Origin: Ancylobacter koreensis | GTDB lineage: Bacteria; Pseudomonadota; Alphaproteobacteria; Rhizobiales; Xanthobacteraceae | Assembly (NCBI RefSeq): GCF_023016525.1 | Contig: NZ_JALKCG010000005.1 | Location: 186,001 to 250,000, forward strand | Direction: 5' to 3' | DNA: 64,000 nucleotides | Shown: positions 17,980 to 28,765 of the stretch, one piece after another | How the letters are laid out: every line of letters begins with the position of its first letter | Position numbering within the stretch: position 1 is the first letter of the stretch | Made by a program: the position numbers and the translations under genes | The notes under the pieces: generated by a model | The model's database searches: none | Told to the model about the DNA's origin: nothing | Seen by the model: only the letters and a program-made list of their open reading frames with translations

Positions 17980-20667
17980 ATGAACACTCCGACGGACGGT
18001 TTCGGCAACGCGGCGATCGACGCCCTACGTGCCCAGGCGGCCACCGCCCTGGCGGCAGCGCCGGCGGCCGTGCTCGTCCATGCCGACGGCACCGTCCTTG
18101 CCGCCAATGCGGGCGGCCGCGCCGCTCTCGACAACGCGCTCGCCGCCGCCCTCGCCGCCCGCCTCGCCCCCGGCCTGCGCCCGGACCGGCCGGCGCGGCT
18201 GGAGCGCGTGCGCCTGCCCGGCCGGCTGACGCCCGCCACCTTCGCCTGCTCGCTGCTCGCCTCCGGCCCCGCGCGCGCCGTCCTGCTGGTCGGCCTGGAC
18301 CTCGCCCCGGCCACCGCCGTGGAACCGGCGCCGGCCGCGCCCGCCGCCCCGCGCGGAGAAACCCCGCCCGCGCCCGCCAATATCCGCTTCACCTGGCGCA
18401 CCGGGCTCGACGCCCGGCTGTCCGCCATCGACCCGCGCCTTGCCGCCGCGCTCGGCCGCGCGCCCGAGGAGATCGCCGGCCTCGACTGGCGCACGCTCGG
18501 CGCGCATGGCGCCCACCGCGCCGTGCTCGAGGGGCTGAGCTTCAACCACCTGCCCGTGCTGCTCGCCACCGCGCAGGGCGACGCGCTCGACGTCGAGCTC
18601 GGCGGGGCGCCCATACGCGGCGAGGGCATGCGCGGCTTCGGCATCGTGAAGGGCCGGCGCGCCGCTGCCGCCGTTCCGCCGACCGAGCCCGCCGCGCCGC
18701 CCTCCTCTTCCTCCGCCCTGCCGCCCGCCGCCCCGCGCCCACCGCAGCCCGAATCCGCCCCTCCCGCCGCTAGCCCGGAGACGCCGCCGGTGCGGGTGAC
18801 GCTCAGCATCGTGCCCTCGGCACCCAATGTGGTGCCGCTGCGCGGGCCCGCGAGCCCGACCAACGGCCATGGCGACGCCCGCGCCGATGGCGTGCGCGCC
18901 TCGTGGGAGGGCCTGTCGACTGGCGAGCGCAACGCCTTCCGCGAGATCGCCCGTGCCCTCGGCGCGCGTCTGGAGGGCGTCGACGACTTTTCCGAGCCGT
19001 CCACGCTGCCGTCCGCTCCCCCTTCCGCCGAGCCGCCCGCCGCCGCGCCGGAAATCCCTGCCGCGTCCGATCTGCCGCCGCCCCCGGCCCAGCTTGCGCC
19101 GCCGCCCGCGCCCCTCGCCGTCGAGCCTCCCGCCCTCCGCCCCTCCCCGGTCCCTGCCGGGCCGGACGGCTTCCAGCGCCTGCTGGCGGAAGGCGAGCGC
19201 CCGGTGCTCGACCGGCTGCCGCTCGGCCTTGTCGCCTTCCGTGGCGACCGCCTGCTCTACGCCAATCGCGCCCTGCTGGACTGGACCGGCTATCCCGACG
19301 TCGCCGTGATGGAGGATGCCGGCGGGCTCGCCGCCCTGTTCGGCGCCGGCGGCGCGGACGAGGCGGACGGCCGCGCGCTCACCATCTTCGACGCCGCCGG
19401 CGCGCCCATCGCCGTCGAGGCGCGGCTCATGTCGGCGCCGTGGGACGGCGGCACCGCCATGCTCTATGTGCTCCACCGCACCTCCGGCGGCGCCGACGAG
19501 CGGCTGCGCGAGAACCTGCGCACCGCCGAGCTGGCGTTGCGCGAGGCGGAGAGCTCCGGGCGCGAACTGCGCGCCATTCTCGACACGGCGACCGACGGCG
19601 TGGTGCTGCTCGACGCCGCCGGCGCCATCCTCAGCATGAACCATCCGGCCGAGGCGCTGTTCGGCTTCAATGCCGCCGACGTGCAGGGCGAGGCCTTCAC
19701 CCTGCTGCTGGCGCCCGAGAGCCACCGCGCCGCCGTCGACTATCTCGACGGCCTCGCCTCCAACGGCGTGGCGAGCGTGCTCAATGACGGACGCGAGGTG
19801 ATCGGCCGCGTGCGCGAGGGCGGGCTGATTCCGCTCTTCATGACCATGGGCCGCATCGGCGAGGACCCCAGCAAGTTCTGCGCCGTGCTGCGCGACATCA
19901 CCCAATGGAAGCGCGCCGAGGAAGAGCTGACCGACGCCAAGCGCCTCGCCGAGCGCGCCAACCTCGCCAAGTCCGACTTCCTCGCCAAGATCAGCCACGA
20001 GATCCGCACCCCGCTCAACGCCATCATCGGCTTCTCCGAGGTGATGATGGAGGAGCGCTTCGGCGCCATCGAGAACCAGCGCTACCGCGACTATCTGCGC
20101 GACATCCACGCCTCGGGCGAACACCTCATCTCGCTGATCAACGATCTGCTGGACCTCTCCAAGATCGAGGCCGGCAAGCTCGACCTCGCCTTTACCAGCG
20201 TGCCGCTCAACGAGATCGTGCAGCAGTGCATGGGCATCATGCAGCCGCAGGCGAACCGCGAGCGCATCATCATCCGCTCCTCGCTCGCCACCGACCTGCC
20301 CCCCGTGGTGGCCGATGCGCGCTCGATCCGCCAGATCGTGCTGAACCTCGTCTCCAACTCGATCAAGTTCACCCATCCCGGCGGACAGGTCATCGTCTCG
20401 ACCACACTGACCGAGGAGGGCGAGGTGGTGATGCGGGTGCGCGACACCGGGGTGGGCATGTCGGAATCCGACATCGCCATCGCCATGGAGCCGTTCCGCC
20501 AGATCGCCACCTCCGGCCGCGCCGGCTCGGGCGGCACGGGTCTTGGCCTGCCGCTGACCAAGGCGCTGGCGGAAGCCAACCGCGCCGCCTTCAACATCCG
20601 CAGCGCGGTGGATGTCGGCACCATCGTGGAGATCACCTTCCCCTCGACCCGCGTGCTGGCGGAGTGA
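17980..20667 (+). CDS. PdhS-like cytosolic PAS sensor histidine kinase
   Basis: An 895-residue soluble kinase (no membrane helices). Residues ~1-110 are Ala-rich, ~210-400 a Pro/Ala-rich linker, then a PAS-like region (LPLGLVAFRGDRLLYANRAL) and a second PAS (ILDTATDGVVLLDAAGAIL). The HisKA domain has His673 in KISHEIRTPLNAIIGFSE, followed by the PleC/DivJ/PdhS-type run MEERFGAIENQRYRDYLRDI. The ATPase domain has NLVSNSIKFT and GGTGLGLPL. The end (ALAEANRAAFNIRS..STRVLAE) is typical of Rhizobiales PdhS. Members act on DivK and thereby CtrA to set polarity and cell-cycle timing; here this is inferred. The start at 17980 (MNTPTDGF) was chosen over one 45 codons upstream with Arg-rich sequence. 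Confidence 0.85.
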   Translation: MNTPTDGFGNAAIDALRAQAATALAAAPAAVLVHADGTVLAANAGGRAALDNALAAALAARLAPGLRPDRPARLERVRLPGRLTPATFACSLLASGPARAVLLVGLDLAPATAVEPAPAAPAAPRGETPPAPANIRFTWRTGLDARLSAIDPRLAAALGRAPEEIAGLDWRTLGAHGAHRAVLEGLSFNHLPVLLATAQGDALDVELGGAPIRGEGMRGFGIVKGRRAAAAVPPTEPAAPPSSSSALPPAAPRPPQPESAPPAASPETPPVRVTLSIVPSAPNVVPLRGPASPTNGHGDARADGVRASWEGLSTGERNAFREIARALGARLEGVDDFSEPSTLPSAPPSAEPPAAAPEIPAASDLPPPPAQLAPPPAPLAVEPPALRPSPVPAGPDGFQRLLAEGERPVLDRLPLGLVAFRGDRLLYANRALLDWTGYPDVAVMEDAGGLAALFGAGGADEADGRALTIFDAAGAPIAVEARLMSAPWDGGTAMLYVLHRTSGGADERLRENLRTAELALREAESSGRELRAILDTATDGVVLLDAAGAILSMNHPAEALFGFNAADVQGEAFTLLLAPESHRAAVDYLDGLASNGVASVLNDGREVIGRVREGGLIPLFMTMGRIGEDPSKFCAVLRDITQWKRAEEELTDAKRLAERANLAKSDFLAKISHEIRTPLNAIIGFSEVMMEERFGAIENQRYRDYLRDIHASGEHLISLINDLLDLSKIEAGKLDLAFTSVPLNEIVQQCMGIMQPQANRERIIIRSSLATDLPPVVADARSIRQIVLNLVSNSIKFTHPGGQVIVSTTLTEEGEVVMRVRDTGVGMSESDIAIAMEPFRQIATSGRAGSGGTGLGLPLTKALAEANRAAFNIRSAVDVGTIVEITFPSTRVLAE

Positions 20668-20715
20668 GCGGGTCCTTGCTGGCGCCGGCGGGCGGCTAGA
20701 GGGCGGCCCCGCGCG

Positions 20716-21168
20716 ATGATCGACGCCATCCTTGTGGACGCGGCCGCCTACGCCGGCCTGTTCGTCGCCGCGCTGGCAGCCGCCACCATCCTGCCCATGC
20801 AGTCGGAAGCCGCGCTGGTGGCGCTGGTGCTCGCCGGGGCGCAGCCGCCCTGGGCGCTGGTCATGGTGGCGAGCGTGGGCAACGTGCTGGGCTCGGTGAT
20901 CAACTGGGCGCTCGGGCGCGGTATCGAGCGGCTGCGGCACCATCGCTGGTTTCCCGCCAGCGAGGCGGCGCTGGAGCGCGCGCAGGGCTGGTATCGCCGC
21001 TACGGAAAATGGTCGCTGCTGCTGAGCTGGATGCCGCTGATCGGCGACCCGCTCACCGTGGTCGCCGGCGTGCTGCGCGAGCCGCTCGGTGTGTTCCTGC
21101 TGCTGGTGACGGTGGCCAAGGTCGGGCGCTACCTCGTCCTCGCCTGGCTCACCCTCGCGCTGGCGTGA
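20716..21168 (+). CDS. YqaA-like membrane protein (DedA/VTT superfamily)
   Basis: A 150-residue inner-membrane protein with about four helices. Landmarks of the YqaA branch are ILPMQSEAALVALVLAG, GNVLGSVINWALGRGIE, WYRRYGKWSLLLSWMPLIGDPLTVVAG and a final VTVAKVGRYLVLAW. The G-x-x-x-G/W-P-I-G-D region corresponds to the re-entrant loop of the VTT fold. Relatives are linked to phospholipid translocation or metal/pH tolerance, but the specific role is unknown. It starts 48 bp after the kinase gene and converges with the AsmA-like gene. Confidence 0.85.
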   Translation: MIDAILVDAAAYAGLFVAALAAATILPMQSEAALVALVLAGAQPPWALVMVASVGNVLGSVINWALGRGIERLRHHRWFPASEAALERAQGWYRRYGKWSLLLSWMPLIGDPLTVVAGVLREPLGVFLLLVTVAKVGRYLVLAWLTLALA

Positions 21169-21172
21169 AGCG

Positions 21173-23107
21173 TCAGGGCAGCGGGTCGACGACGCCCATC
21201 GCCCCCGGCCCGCCGAAGAGCGGGCGGGCGGCGCCGGAGCGGCGGATCAGCGCCTGCGGGTCCGGCAGCACGATGGGCCGGTCCCAGTCGCCGCGCACGA
21301 TGAAGGGAAGCTCGAAGGCGATGGGCACGACCGCCGCCTCGCCATTGCCCGCCGACGCGGCGGTGGCGGTAGGGGCCGCAGCCGCATTCGCGGGAGGCGA
21401 CGCTGCCTTGCCGGAGGCCGTACCCGAGGCCGCGCCCGAGCCCGAGCTTGCCCGGCCGGCCTCGGCCGGGCCGCTGCCGACAAGCTGCGCGGTGCCGGCG
21501 AAGTCGAGGTCGCGCTGGGCGATGGAGCTCTCGCCGGCCAGCGCGATGCGCAGCTTGCTGCTTTGCAGGTCGATGCGGTCGAGCTTGGCGATGCCGCCGC
21601 TGATGCTGGCATCGACCACGATGCTGTCATAGGGCGTACGCCCGCCGCGCAGGTCGCCCCCGCCCGAAAGCGGGCGCTTCTCCAGCCGCGCGAGAATGCG
21701 CCCGACATCGATGCCGACCAGCGCCCCCTTCTCGCCCGTCAGGGTGAAGGCGCCGCCCAAATTCTGCACGATCTCCATGACGCTGGCCCCCGCGCCGCCG
21801 GCGGAGAGGCGGAACGAGCCGGTGCCCTCCAGCCGCTGCACGCGGAACAGTTCGCCCAGCGCCTGCGCCAGCGCCACGTCGTCGGCGGACAGGTCGACCC
21901 GCACCTCGGCGCCGGTGTCGAGCGGGGCGACGTGCAGCGCCGCGCGGAACACCCCGCCCCAGGCTTCCGCCTCGCCGATGGCGAGAGAGAGCTTGCCGCC
22001 CTTGACGGTGGCGCTGGCGGCCATGCCGCGGAAGCTGGCGTCGCCCGCCAGCACCTGGGTAGCGGAAAGGCGCAGGTCCACATCCATGGAGCGGGTGCGG
22101 TCGAGGTCGATGGCGTCGCGGCTCCACATGCCGCCCTGCACGCCGGCAAGCGCGAGCTGGCCATAGGGCGACAGGTCGAGTTGCTCGCTGGCGAGCGAGC
22201 CCTGCAATATGGCGCGGCTGCCGTCGACGCGCAGGTTGAAGCCGCCGACCCCGGAATTGCCGTCGAGGTCGATGCGGGCATCGTTCAGCACCACGCCCTG
22301 CGCCGACACCAGCGCGGCGCCGCGCAGCCGGAACGGGCCGAAGCCCTGCTCGGTCGGAGGCTCGACGTCGAGCCATTCCAGCGCCTCGCGCAGCTTGCGC
22401 GAGGACACCGACAGCGCGCCGTTGACGACCGGCCCGCCGGCCAGCCGCATGCCGCCCTCGAAGGCGAGGTCCGCAGGCACGCCGGACAGGGAGAGCCGCA
22501 GCCCTCCCGCGCCGCCCGCCGCCAGCGCGGCGAGGCCCGACACGTTAAGATCGACGTCCAGCGGCTCCCCGCGCCACACCGCGCGCCCCGCGACCGTCGC
22601 GTCGCGCCCGCCGCGCCAGGCGATGCGCACATCGGCCTGCGGGATGACTGTCTCGTCGCCGCCCTGCCGCGCGACGCGCACGCTGCCGCTGCGGACGTAG
22701 ATCTCCGCCTCCGAGCCCGCGGCGCCGAGGCCGGTGACGAGCGCACTCACGGCGTCGAGGCCGTCGCCGGGCTCGTTCAGCGTGACGTCGGCGCCGGTCA
22801 GTTCGATATGGTCGGCGCTCAGCGTGCCGGCGAGCAGCGGCAGCAGGTCCAGCACCACCCGGGCCGCACCGATCTCGACGCGCCCGCGCGGCTCGTCGAT
22901 GGCCACGCGCTCGACCTCGATGGACGGCCAGGGCAGCACGGCGAAACTCACCGGACCCTCGATCACCGGCGTGCGACCGGCCTTGGCCTCGACCAGCGCC
23001 ACGATCTCGCCGCGCAGCCGCTCCTCGGAGGCGAGCTTGGGCGCGAGGACGCCGGCGGCCAGCGCCGCCGCCACCGGCAGGATCAGGAACGGAACGTATT
23101 TCTTCAT
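21173..23107 (-). CDS. AsmA-family protein
   Basis: A 644-residue protein with one N-terminal membrane helix (MKKYVPFLILPVAAALAAGVLAP) and a long beta-rich periplasmic part. The AsmA N-terminal signature is seen in AKAGRTPVIEGPVSFAVLPWPSIEVERVAI. The C-terminal half has the VVDASISGGIAKLDRIDLQSSKLRIALAG type repeat seen in AsmA/UhpB-like proteins, interrupted by an Ala/Ser-rich low-complexity stretch near 550-590. Such proteins act in outer-membrane lipid transport or assembly. It converges with the YqaA gene, 4 bp between stops. Confidence 0.88.
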   Translation of the reverse strand: MKKYVPFLILPVAAALAAGVLAPKLASEERLRGEIVALVEAKAGRTPVIEGPVSFAVLPWPSIEVERVAIDEPRGRVEIGAARVVLDLLPLLAGTLSADHIELTGADVTLNEPGDGLDAVSALVTGLGAAGSEAEIYVRSGSVRVARQGGDETVIPQADVRIAWRGGRDATVAGRAVWRGEPLDVDLNVSGLAALAAGGAGGLRLSLSGVPADLAFEGGMRLAGGPVVNGALSVSSRKLREALEWLDVEPPTEQGFGPFRLRGAALVSAQGVVLNDARIDLDGNSGVGGFNLRVDGSRAILQGSLASEQLDLSPYGQLALAGVQGGMWSRDAIDLDRTRSMDVDLRLSATQVLAGDASFRGMAASATVKGGKLSLAIGEAEAWGGVFRAALHVAPLDTGAEVRVDLSADDVALAQALGELFRVQRLEGTGSFRLSAGGAGASVMEIVQNLGGAFTLTGEKGALVGIDVGRILARLEKRPLSGGGDLRGGRTPYDSIVVDASISGGIAKLDRIDLQSSKLRIALAGESSIAQRDLDFAGTAQLVGSGPAEAGRASSGSGAASGTASGKAASPPANAAAAPTATAASAGNGEAAVVPIAFELPFIVRGDWDRPIVLPDPQALIRRSGAARPLFGGPGAMGVVDPLP

Positions 23108-23323
23108 CAGGTCGAGCGCCTCTGGACCCTCGCTACAGCATCGGGGCGAAACCGCGCAAGCACAGGTCGCACCGCGGTCGTGGATCCGGTTGAAAGCGGG
23201 CGCAACATGTTGTGCGTCTGTGTCTGTTTGATGGCCTGACAGACGCGCGGCCGAACGCTATGACTGGCAGTCGAGGGAGCCGCGATCCGGCGAGCGGCGC
23301 GGCGGATGAAGAGGACGAAAAGC

Positions 23324-25291
<1,968 letters not shown>

Positions 25292-25313
25292 GGGGCGGCC
25301 GCCCCCAGACCAT

Positions 25314-25422
25314 ACACCGTCGTCCCCGGACTTGATCCGGGGATCCACGACTTGGGCCCGAAAGCCCCCGGCATGGGAAAGACGTGGATGGCCGAGTCAA
25401 GCCCGGCCATGACGGTGTTGCA
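25314..25422. repeat. 109-bp intergenic repeat, family A, copy 1
   Basis: Matches 25566-25674 over its full 109 bp with about seven mismatches, in the same orientation; bases 25355-25394 are nearly identical in both. The ends are ACACCGTC and GACGGTGT, imperfect inverted ends that define the unit. A further inverted, diverged copy lies at 14063-14151. Confidence 0.9.
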
Positions 25423-25434
25423 GCCGCCCGAACA

Positions 25435-25526
25435 CCGTCATCCCGGCCGGAGCGTAGCGAAGAGCCGGGATCGCTCGCCATTCGGGGAACGATCCCGGAC
25501 CGGCCTCCGGCCGTCCGGGATGACGG
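25435..25526. repeat. 92-bp palindromic repeat, family B
   Basis: Bounded by 12-bp perfect inverted ends CCGTCATCCCGG and CCGGGATGACGG with inner dyads around GATCCCGG. An inverted, related copy lies at 52473-52563. It sits exactly between the two family A copies. Confidence 0.88.
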
Positions 25527-25565
25527 ATCGACCACCGCCCCGATGAAGCACCGCCAATCCCACGA

Positions 25566-25674
25566 ACACCGTCATCTCCGGGCCTGACCCGGGGATCCAC
25601 GACTTCGGCCCGAAAGCCCCCGGCATGGGAAAGACGTGGATGGCCGGGTCAAGCCCGGCCATGACGGTGTTGCA
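25566..25674. repeat. 109-bp intergenic repeat, family A, copy 2
   Basis: Second direct copy, 252 bp after the first; carries CCCGGCATGGGAAAGACGTGG unchanged in its middle. Directly followed by CCGTCCGGGATGACGG, the end of a family B unit, so A and B units are mosaic. Confidence 0.9.
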
Positions 25675-25707
25675 GGCCGTCCGGGATGACGGCCTTTCCC
25701 CCAAGGC

Positions 25708-27372
25708 TCAATCGTGCTGCGGCCGGCTCAGGCGGGCCAGCAATATGACCGGCGCGAGGCCCACCAGCACGATGAGGAGCGCGGCCAGCGCGCCGTCCTC
25801 GTAGGTTCCCCGCGCGGCTTCGGCATAGACGTGGCTCGCCAGCGTCTCGAAGTTCAGCGGGCGCAGCATCAGCGTCGCCGGCAGTTCCTTCATGCAGTCG
25901 ACGAACACCAGCAGCGCGGCGGCGCCGAGCGCGGGGCGCAGCAGCGGCAGGTGGATGCGCCGCACCACCCCGCCGGGCCGCTCGCCGAGGCTGCGCGCCG
26001 CCATGTCGAGCGTCGTGCCGATCTTGCCGTAGCCCGCCTCCAGCCCACCGACGGGGATGGCGAGGAAGCGGATGACATAGGCGATGATGAGCGCCGCGCC
26101 CGAGCCGGAAAGGATGAGGCCGGTGGAGATGCCGAAAAGCTGCTGGCTGAAGGCCGAGACGAGATTGTCGAAGCCCGCCAGCGGCACCAGCAGGCCCACC
26201 GCCAGCACGGTTCCCGGCACGGCATAGCCGAGCCCGGCCAGCCGGAGCGCGAGCGCCGAGCGCAGCGCGCCGGTGCGCAGCGCCACCACCACGGCAAAGC
26301 CCAGCAGCAGCGCGCCGCCGGTGCCCAACGCGGCGAACAGGGCGGTGTTGACCGCCTCGGCGACCACCGTCTCGGGGAAGCCGTGGAACTGGAGCCGCTT
26401 CCAGGCCGACAAGGCGAGGTGCCCGGCCGGAACCACGAAGCCGAGCAGCACCGGCAGCAGGCAGGCGGCGAAGGCCAGCGCCGCATGGCCGGGCGCGAGC
26501 GGGCGGCGCACCGGCGCGCGGGCGCGGTCGCCGATATTGCCGACCCTCTGGTGGCGACGGCCCCAGCGCTCCAGCAGCACCAGCGCGAACATCAGCGCCA
26601 GCATCATCAGCGCGATCTGCGCCGCGCCGGGCAGGCTGGAGCGGTTGAGCCAGGTCGAATAGATCGACAGCGTCAGCGTCTGCACGCCGAGGAATTCGCT
26701 GGCGCCGATGTCGTTCACCGTCTCCATCAGCGCCAGCGTCACGCCGACCACGATGGCGGGGCGGGCGAGCGGCAGGGCGATGCGGAAGAACGCCTCGCCC
26801 GCGCCCACGCCCAGCGTGCGCGCGGCGTCCAGTACCGAGGCGGTCTGCACGAGGAAGGCCGAGCGGGCGGCGAGGTAGACATAGGGGTAGAGAACGAGGC
26901 TCAGCAGCACGATGCAGCCGGGCAGCGAGCGCACCTCCGGCAGCCAGAGGTCGCGCGGCCGCAGGCCGAACATGCTGCGGATCAGCGTCGGGATGGGCCC
27001 GAGCGGGTGCACCGCGTCGACATAGACGAAGGCCTGGATATAGGTCGGTATGGCGAGCGGCAGCAGCAGCGCCCATTCGAACACGCCGCGTCCGGGAAAG
27101 CGGCAGACCGCCACCAGCCAGGCGGTGCCGGTGCCGATCACCCCGGCGCACACGCCGACGCCGAACACCAGCAGCGTCGTCTCGAACAGCGCGTGCGGGA
27201 TGACGTTGGCAATGAGGTGGGGCCACAGGTCGCCCGATCCCTGCAGCGCCACCCAGCACAGCGCCAGCAGCGGCAGCAGCACCAGAAGCACAACCGCCCC
27301 CGCCGCCACCTTGAGAAGGGGCGAGCCGGCGGCGGAGGCCGTCCTATGGGTGTCGGAAACTGCCAAGCTCAT
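25708..27372 (-). CDS. fbpB: Ferric iron ABC transporter permease (FbpB/SfuB type)
   Basis: A 554-residue permease made of two fused BPD_transp_1 domains, each with about six helices (first centred near 60-260, second near 340-530). Coupling motifs are EAFFRIALPLARPAIVVG and ERPGGVVRRIHLPLLRPALG, the EAA-loop pattern of Fe(III)/thiamine-type importers. It follows fbpA on the same strand after 100 bp. The start at 27372 (MSLAVSDTHR) gives a normal length. No ATPase gene is adjacent, so the motor subunit must come from elsewhere. Confidence 0.9.
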   Translation of the reverse strand: MSLAVSDTHRTASAAGSPLLKVAAGAVVLLVLLPLLALCWVALQGSGDLWPHLIANVIPHALFETTLLVFGVGVCAGVIGTGTAWLVAVCRFPGRGVFEWALLLPLAIPTYIQAFVYVDAVHPLGPIPTLIRSMFGLRPRDLWLPEVRSLPGCIVLLSLVLYPYVYLAARSAFLVQTASVLDAARTLGVGAGEAFFRIALPLARPAIVVGVTLALMETVNDIGASEFLGVQTLTLSIYSTWLNRSSLPGAAQIALMMLALMFALVLLERWGRRHQRVGNIGDRARAPVRRPLAPGHAALAFAACLLPVLLGFVVPAGHLALSAWKRLQFHGFPETVVAEAVNTALFAALGTGGALLLGFAVVVALRTGALRSALALRLAGLGYAVPGTVLAVGLLVPLAGFDNLVSAFSQQLFGISTGLILSGSGAALIIAYVIRFLAIPVGGLEAGYGKIGTTLDMAARSLGERPGGVVRRIHLPLLRPALGAAALLVFVDCMKELPATLMLRPLNFETLASHVYAEAARGTYEDGALAALLIVLVGLAPVILLARLSRPQHD

Positions 27373-27472
27373 GTCACACGACGAAATCCCGGAGCGGCGG
27401 CCGCTCCGGGACAGGATGGGCATCGGGAGGCAGTGGCGGTGTCCCTGACGGCCAACACCGCGCCTACCAGAT

Positions 27473-28522
27473 CTAGTTGTCGAACCCGACCTTGTCGGCG
27501 AGGTCGGCCGCCGCCTTGCGGGCCTTGGCCAGCGCGACGAGGTCGACATTGTCGACCTTGAGCGGGCCGAAGGCGGCGATGATCGGATCGACCGGCGCGC
27601 CGGGCACGACCGGGTATTCGAAGTTGGCCTTGGCGTAAAGCGCCTGCGCCTCCGGGGAGACGAGATATTCCAGCAGCTTGACGGCGTTGTCCTTGTTCGG
27701 CGCGTTCTTGGCGACGCTGGCGCCGGAGATGTTCACATGGGTGCCGCCGCCCTCGAAGGTCGGCAGGATCACGTTGATCGCCTTGCCCCATTCCTCCTGC
27801 TCGGGCCCGCCCTTGCCGGAGCGCATCAGGCCCACATAGTAGGAGTTGGCGAGGCCGAGATCGCAGATGTCGCCGAGAATATCGCGCGCAACCTCCCGAT
27901 CCCCGCCGGCCGCCTTGCGGGCGAGGTTGGCCTTGACGCCCTTGAGCCACTCCTCGGCCTTCGCCTCGCCGTGATGGACGATATAGGCGGCAATGAGCGC
28001 GGTGTTGTAGGGGTGCTTGCCCGAGCGGATGCAGACCTCGCCCTTCCACTTCGGGTCGGCGAAGTCCTCATAGGTCAGCGCGGTTTCCTTCACGCGGTCC
28101 TTCGAGACATAGGCGACGCGGGCGCGGGTCGACAGCGCGAACCACTGGCCGTCGGCGCCGCGCAGATTGGCGGGGATCGCCTTGTCCAGCGCCTCGGACT
28201 TCACCGGCTGGGTCACGCCCTGATCGACCAGATCGAGCAGCGCGCCGACATCCACCGTCATCAGCACGTCGGCCGGCGAGCCCGCGCCTTCCGCCTTCAC
28301 GCGCTCGGGAAGACCGTCCTTCACGAAGACGCTGTTGACCTTGATGCCGGTCTTTTCGCTGAAGGCGTCGAAGAGCGGCTTGGCCAGACCGGGCTCGCGG
28401 GTCGTGTAGACATTCACGACCTCTTCCGCCGAGGCGCCGAGCGGGGCGAAGGCGAAGCCGGCGGCGGCAAGCCCGCACAGGGCGAGACGGCGAGCGAAGG
28501 CGGTGGGCGCTGCGTAAGTCAT
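27473..28522 (-). CDS. fbpA: Ferric iron ABC transporter periplasmic binding protein (FbpA/FutA type)
   Basis: A 349-residue protein with signal peptide (RRLALCGLAAAGFAFAPLGASA). EEVVNVYTTREPGLAKPLFDAF starts the mature domain in the way of Fe(III)-binding SBPs; DVLMTVDVGALLDLVDQGV and the Tyr pair in LANSYYVGLMRSG, the usual Fe(III) ligands, are present. It delivers Fe(III) to FbpB. An iron-control dyad lies 124 bp upstream of the start, so iron-limited expression is expected. Confidence 0.92.
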   Translation of the reverse strand: MTYAAPTAFARRLALCGLAAAGFAFAPLGASAEEVVNVYTTREPGLAKPLFDAFSEKTGIKVNSVFVKDGLPERVKAEGAGSPADVLMTVDVGALLDLVDQGVTQPVKSEALDKAIPANLRGADGQWFALSTRARVAYVSKDRVKETALTYEDFADPKWKGEVCIRSGKHPYNTALIAAYIVHHGEAKAEEWLKGVKANLARKAAGGDREVARDILGDICDLGLANSYYVGLMRSGKGGPEQEEWGKAINVILPTFEGGGTHVNISGASVAKNAPNKDNAVKLLEYLVSPEAQALYAKANFEYPVVPGAPVDPIIAAFGPLKVDNVDLVALAKARKAAADLADKVGFDN

Positions 28523-28645
28523 GGCGGTCTCCTGCGCGAGCCGAGCGGCCGGATGTGCCGGGCATCGGACCTGACGTTAGGTACGCGGCAGGCGGTAGCG
28601 GAGAGCCCCTGAGGGGTCAATGAAAAGGTACGTTATTTCAATATC

Positions 28646-28660
28646 TTAGAATAAGTCTAA
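28646..28660. promoter_or_regulatory. ICE-like Irr box upstream of fbpA
   Basis: TTAGAA-TAA-GTCTAA, the iron control element dyad TTAGAA-N3-TTCTAA with one mismatch. It lies in the 243-bp spacer upstream of fbpA in an AT-rich patch. Irr binds this motif in Rhizobiales (known); action here is inferred. Confidence 0.72.
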
Positions 28661-28718
28661 TCCGAAACTGGATGGGCGAGGACGCGATAGGCGGCGTGCG
28701 GTGGGCCGGCATGCAAAA

Positions 28719-28740
28719 GGGCCGGTCTGACGACCGGCCC
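28719..28740 (-). terminator. Terminator of bfr
   Basis: Nine-bp perfect arms GGGCCGGTC (28719-28727) and GACCGGCCC (28732-28740) with a 4-nt loop; the minus-strand transcript continues into TTTTGCAT. It lies 26 bp past the bfr stop. Confidence 0.88.
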
Positions 28741-28765
28741 CCGTCATGATCGCATCGACCCCGGC

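Larger units (their letters stand above)
25292..25707. other. Repeat-filled spacer (composite A-B-A repeats)
   Basis: A 416-bp gene-free stretch made almost wholly of intergenic repeats: family A copy, family B palindrome, 39 bp of other sequence, then a second family A copy. It separates the convergent aacS and ferric permease genes. Confidence 0.85.

Noticed and set aside
18025-20943. 972-residue open frame antisense to the PdhS-like kinase
   Set aside because: Composition of a GC-rich antisense shadow, no domain or ribosome site.
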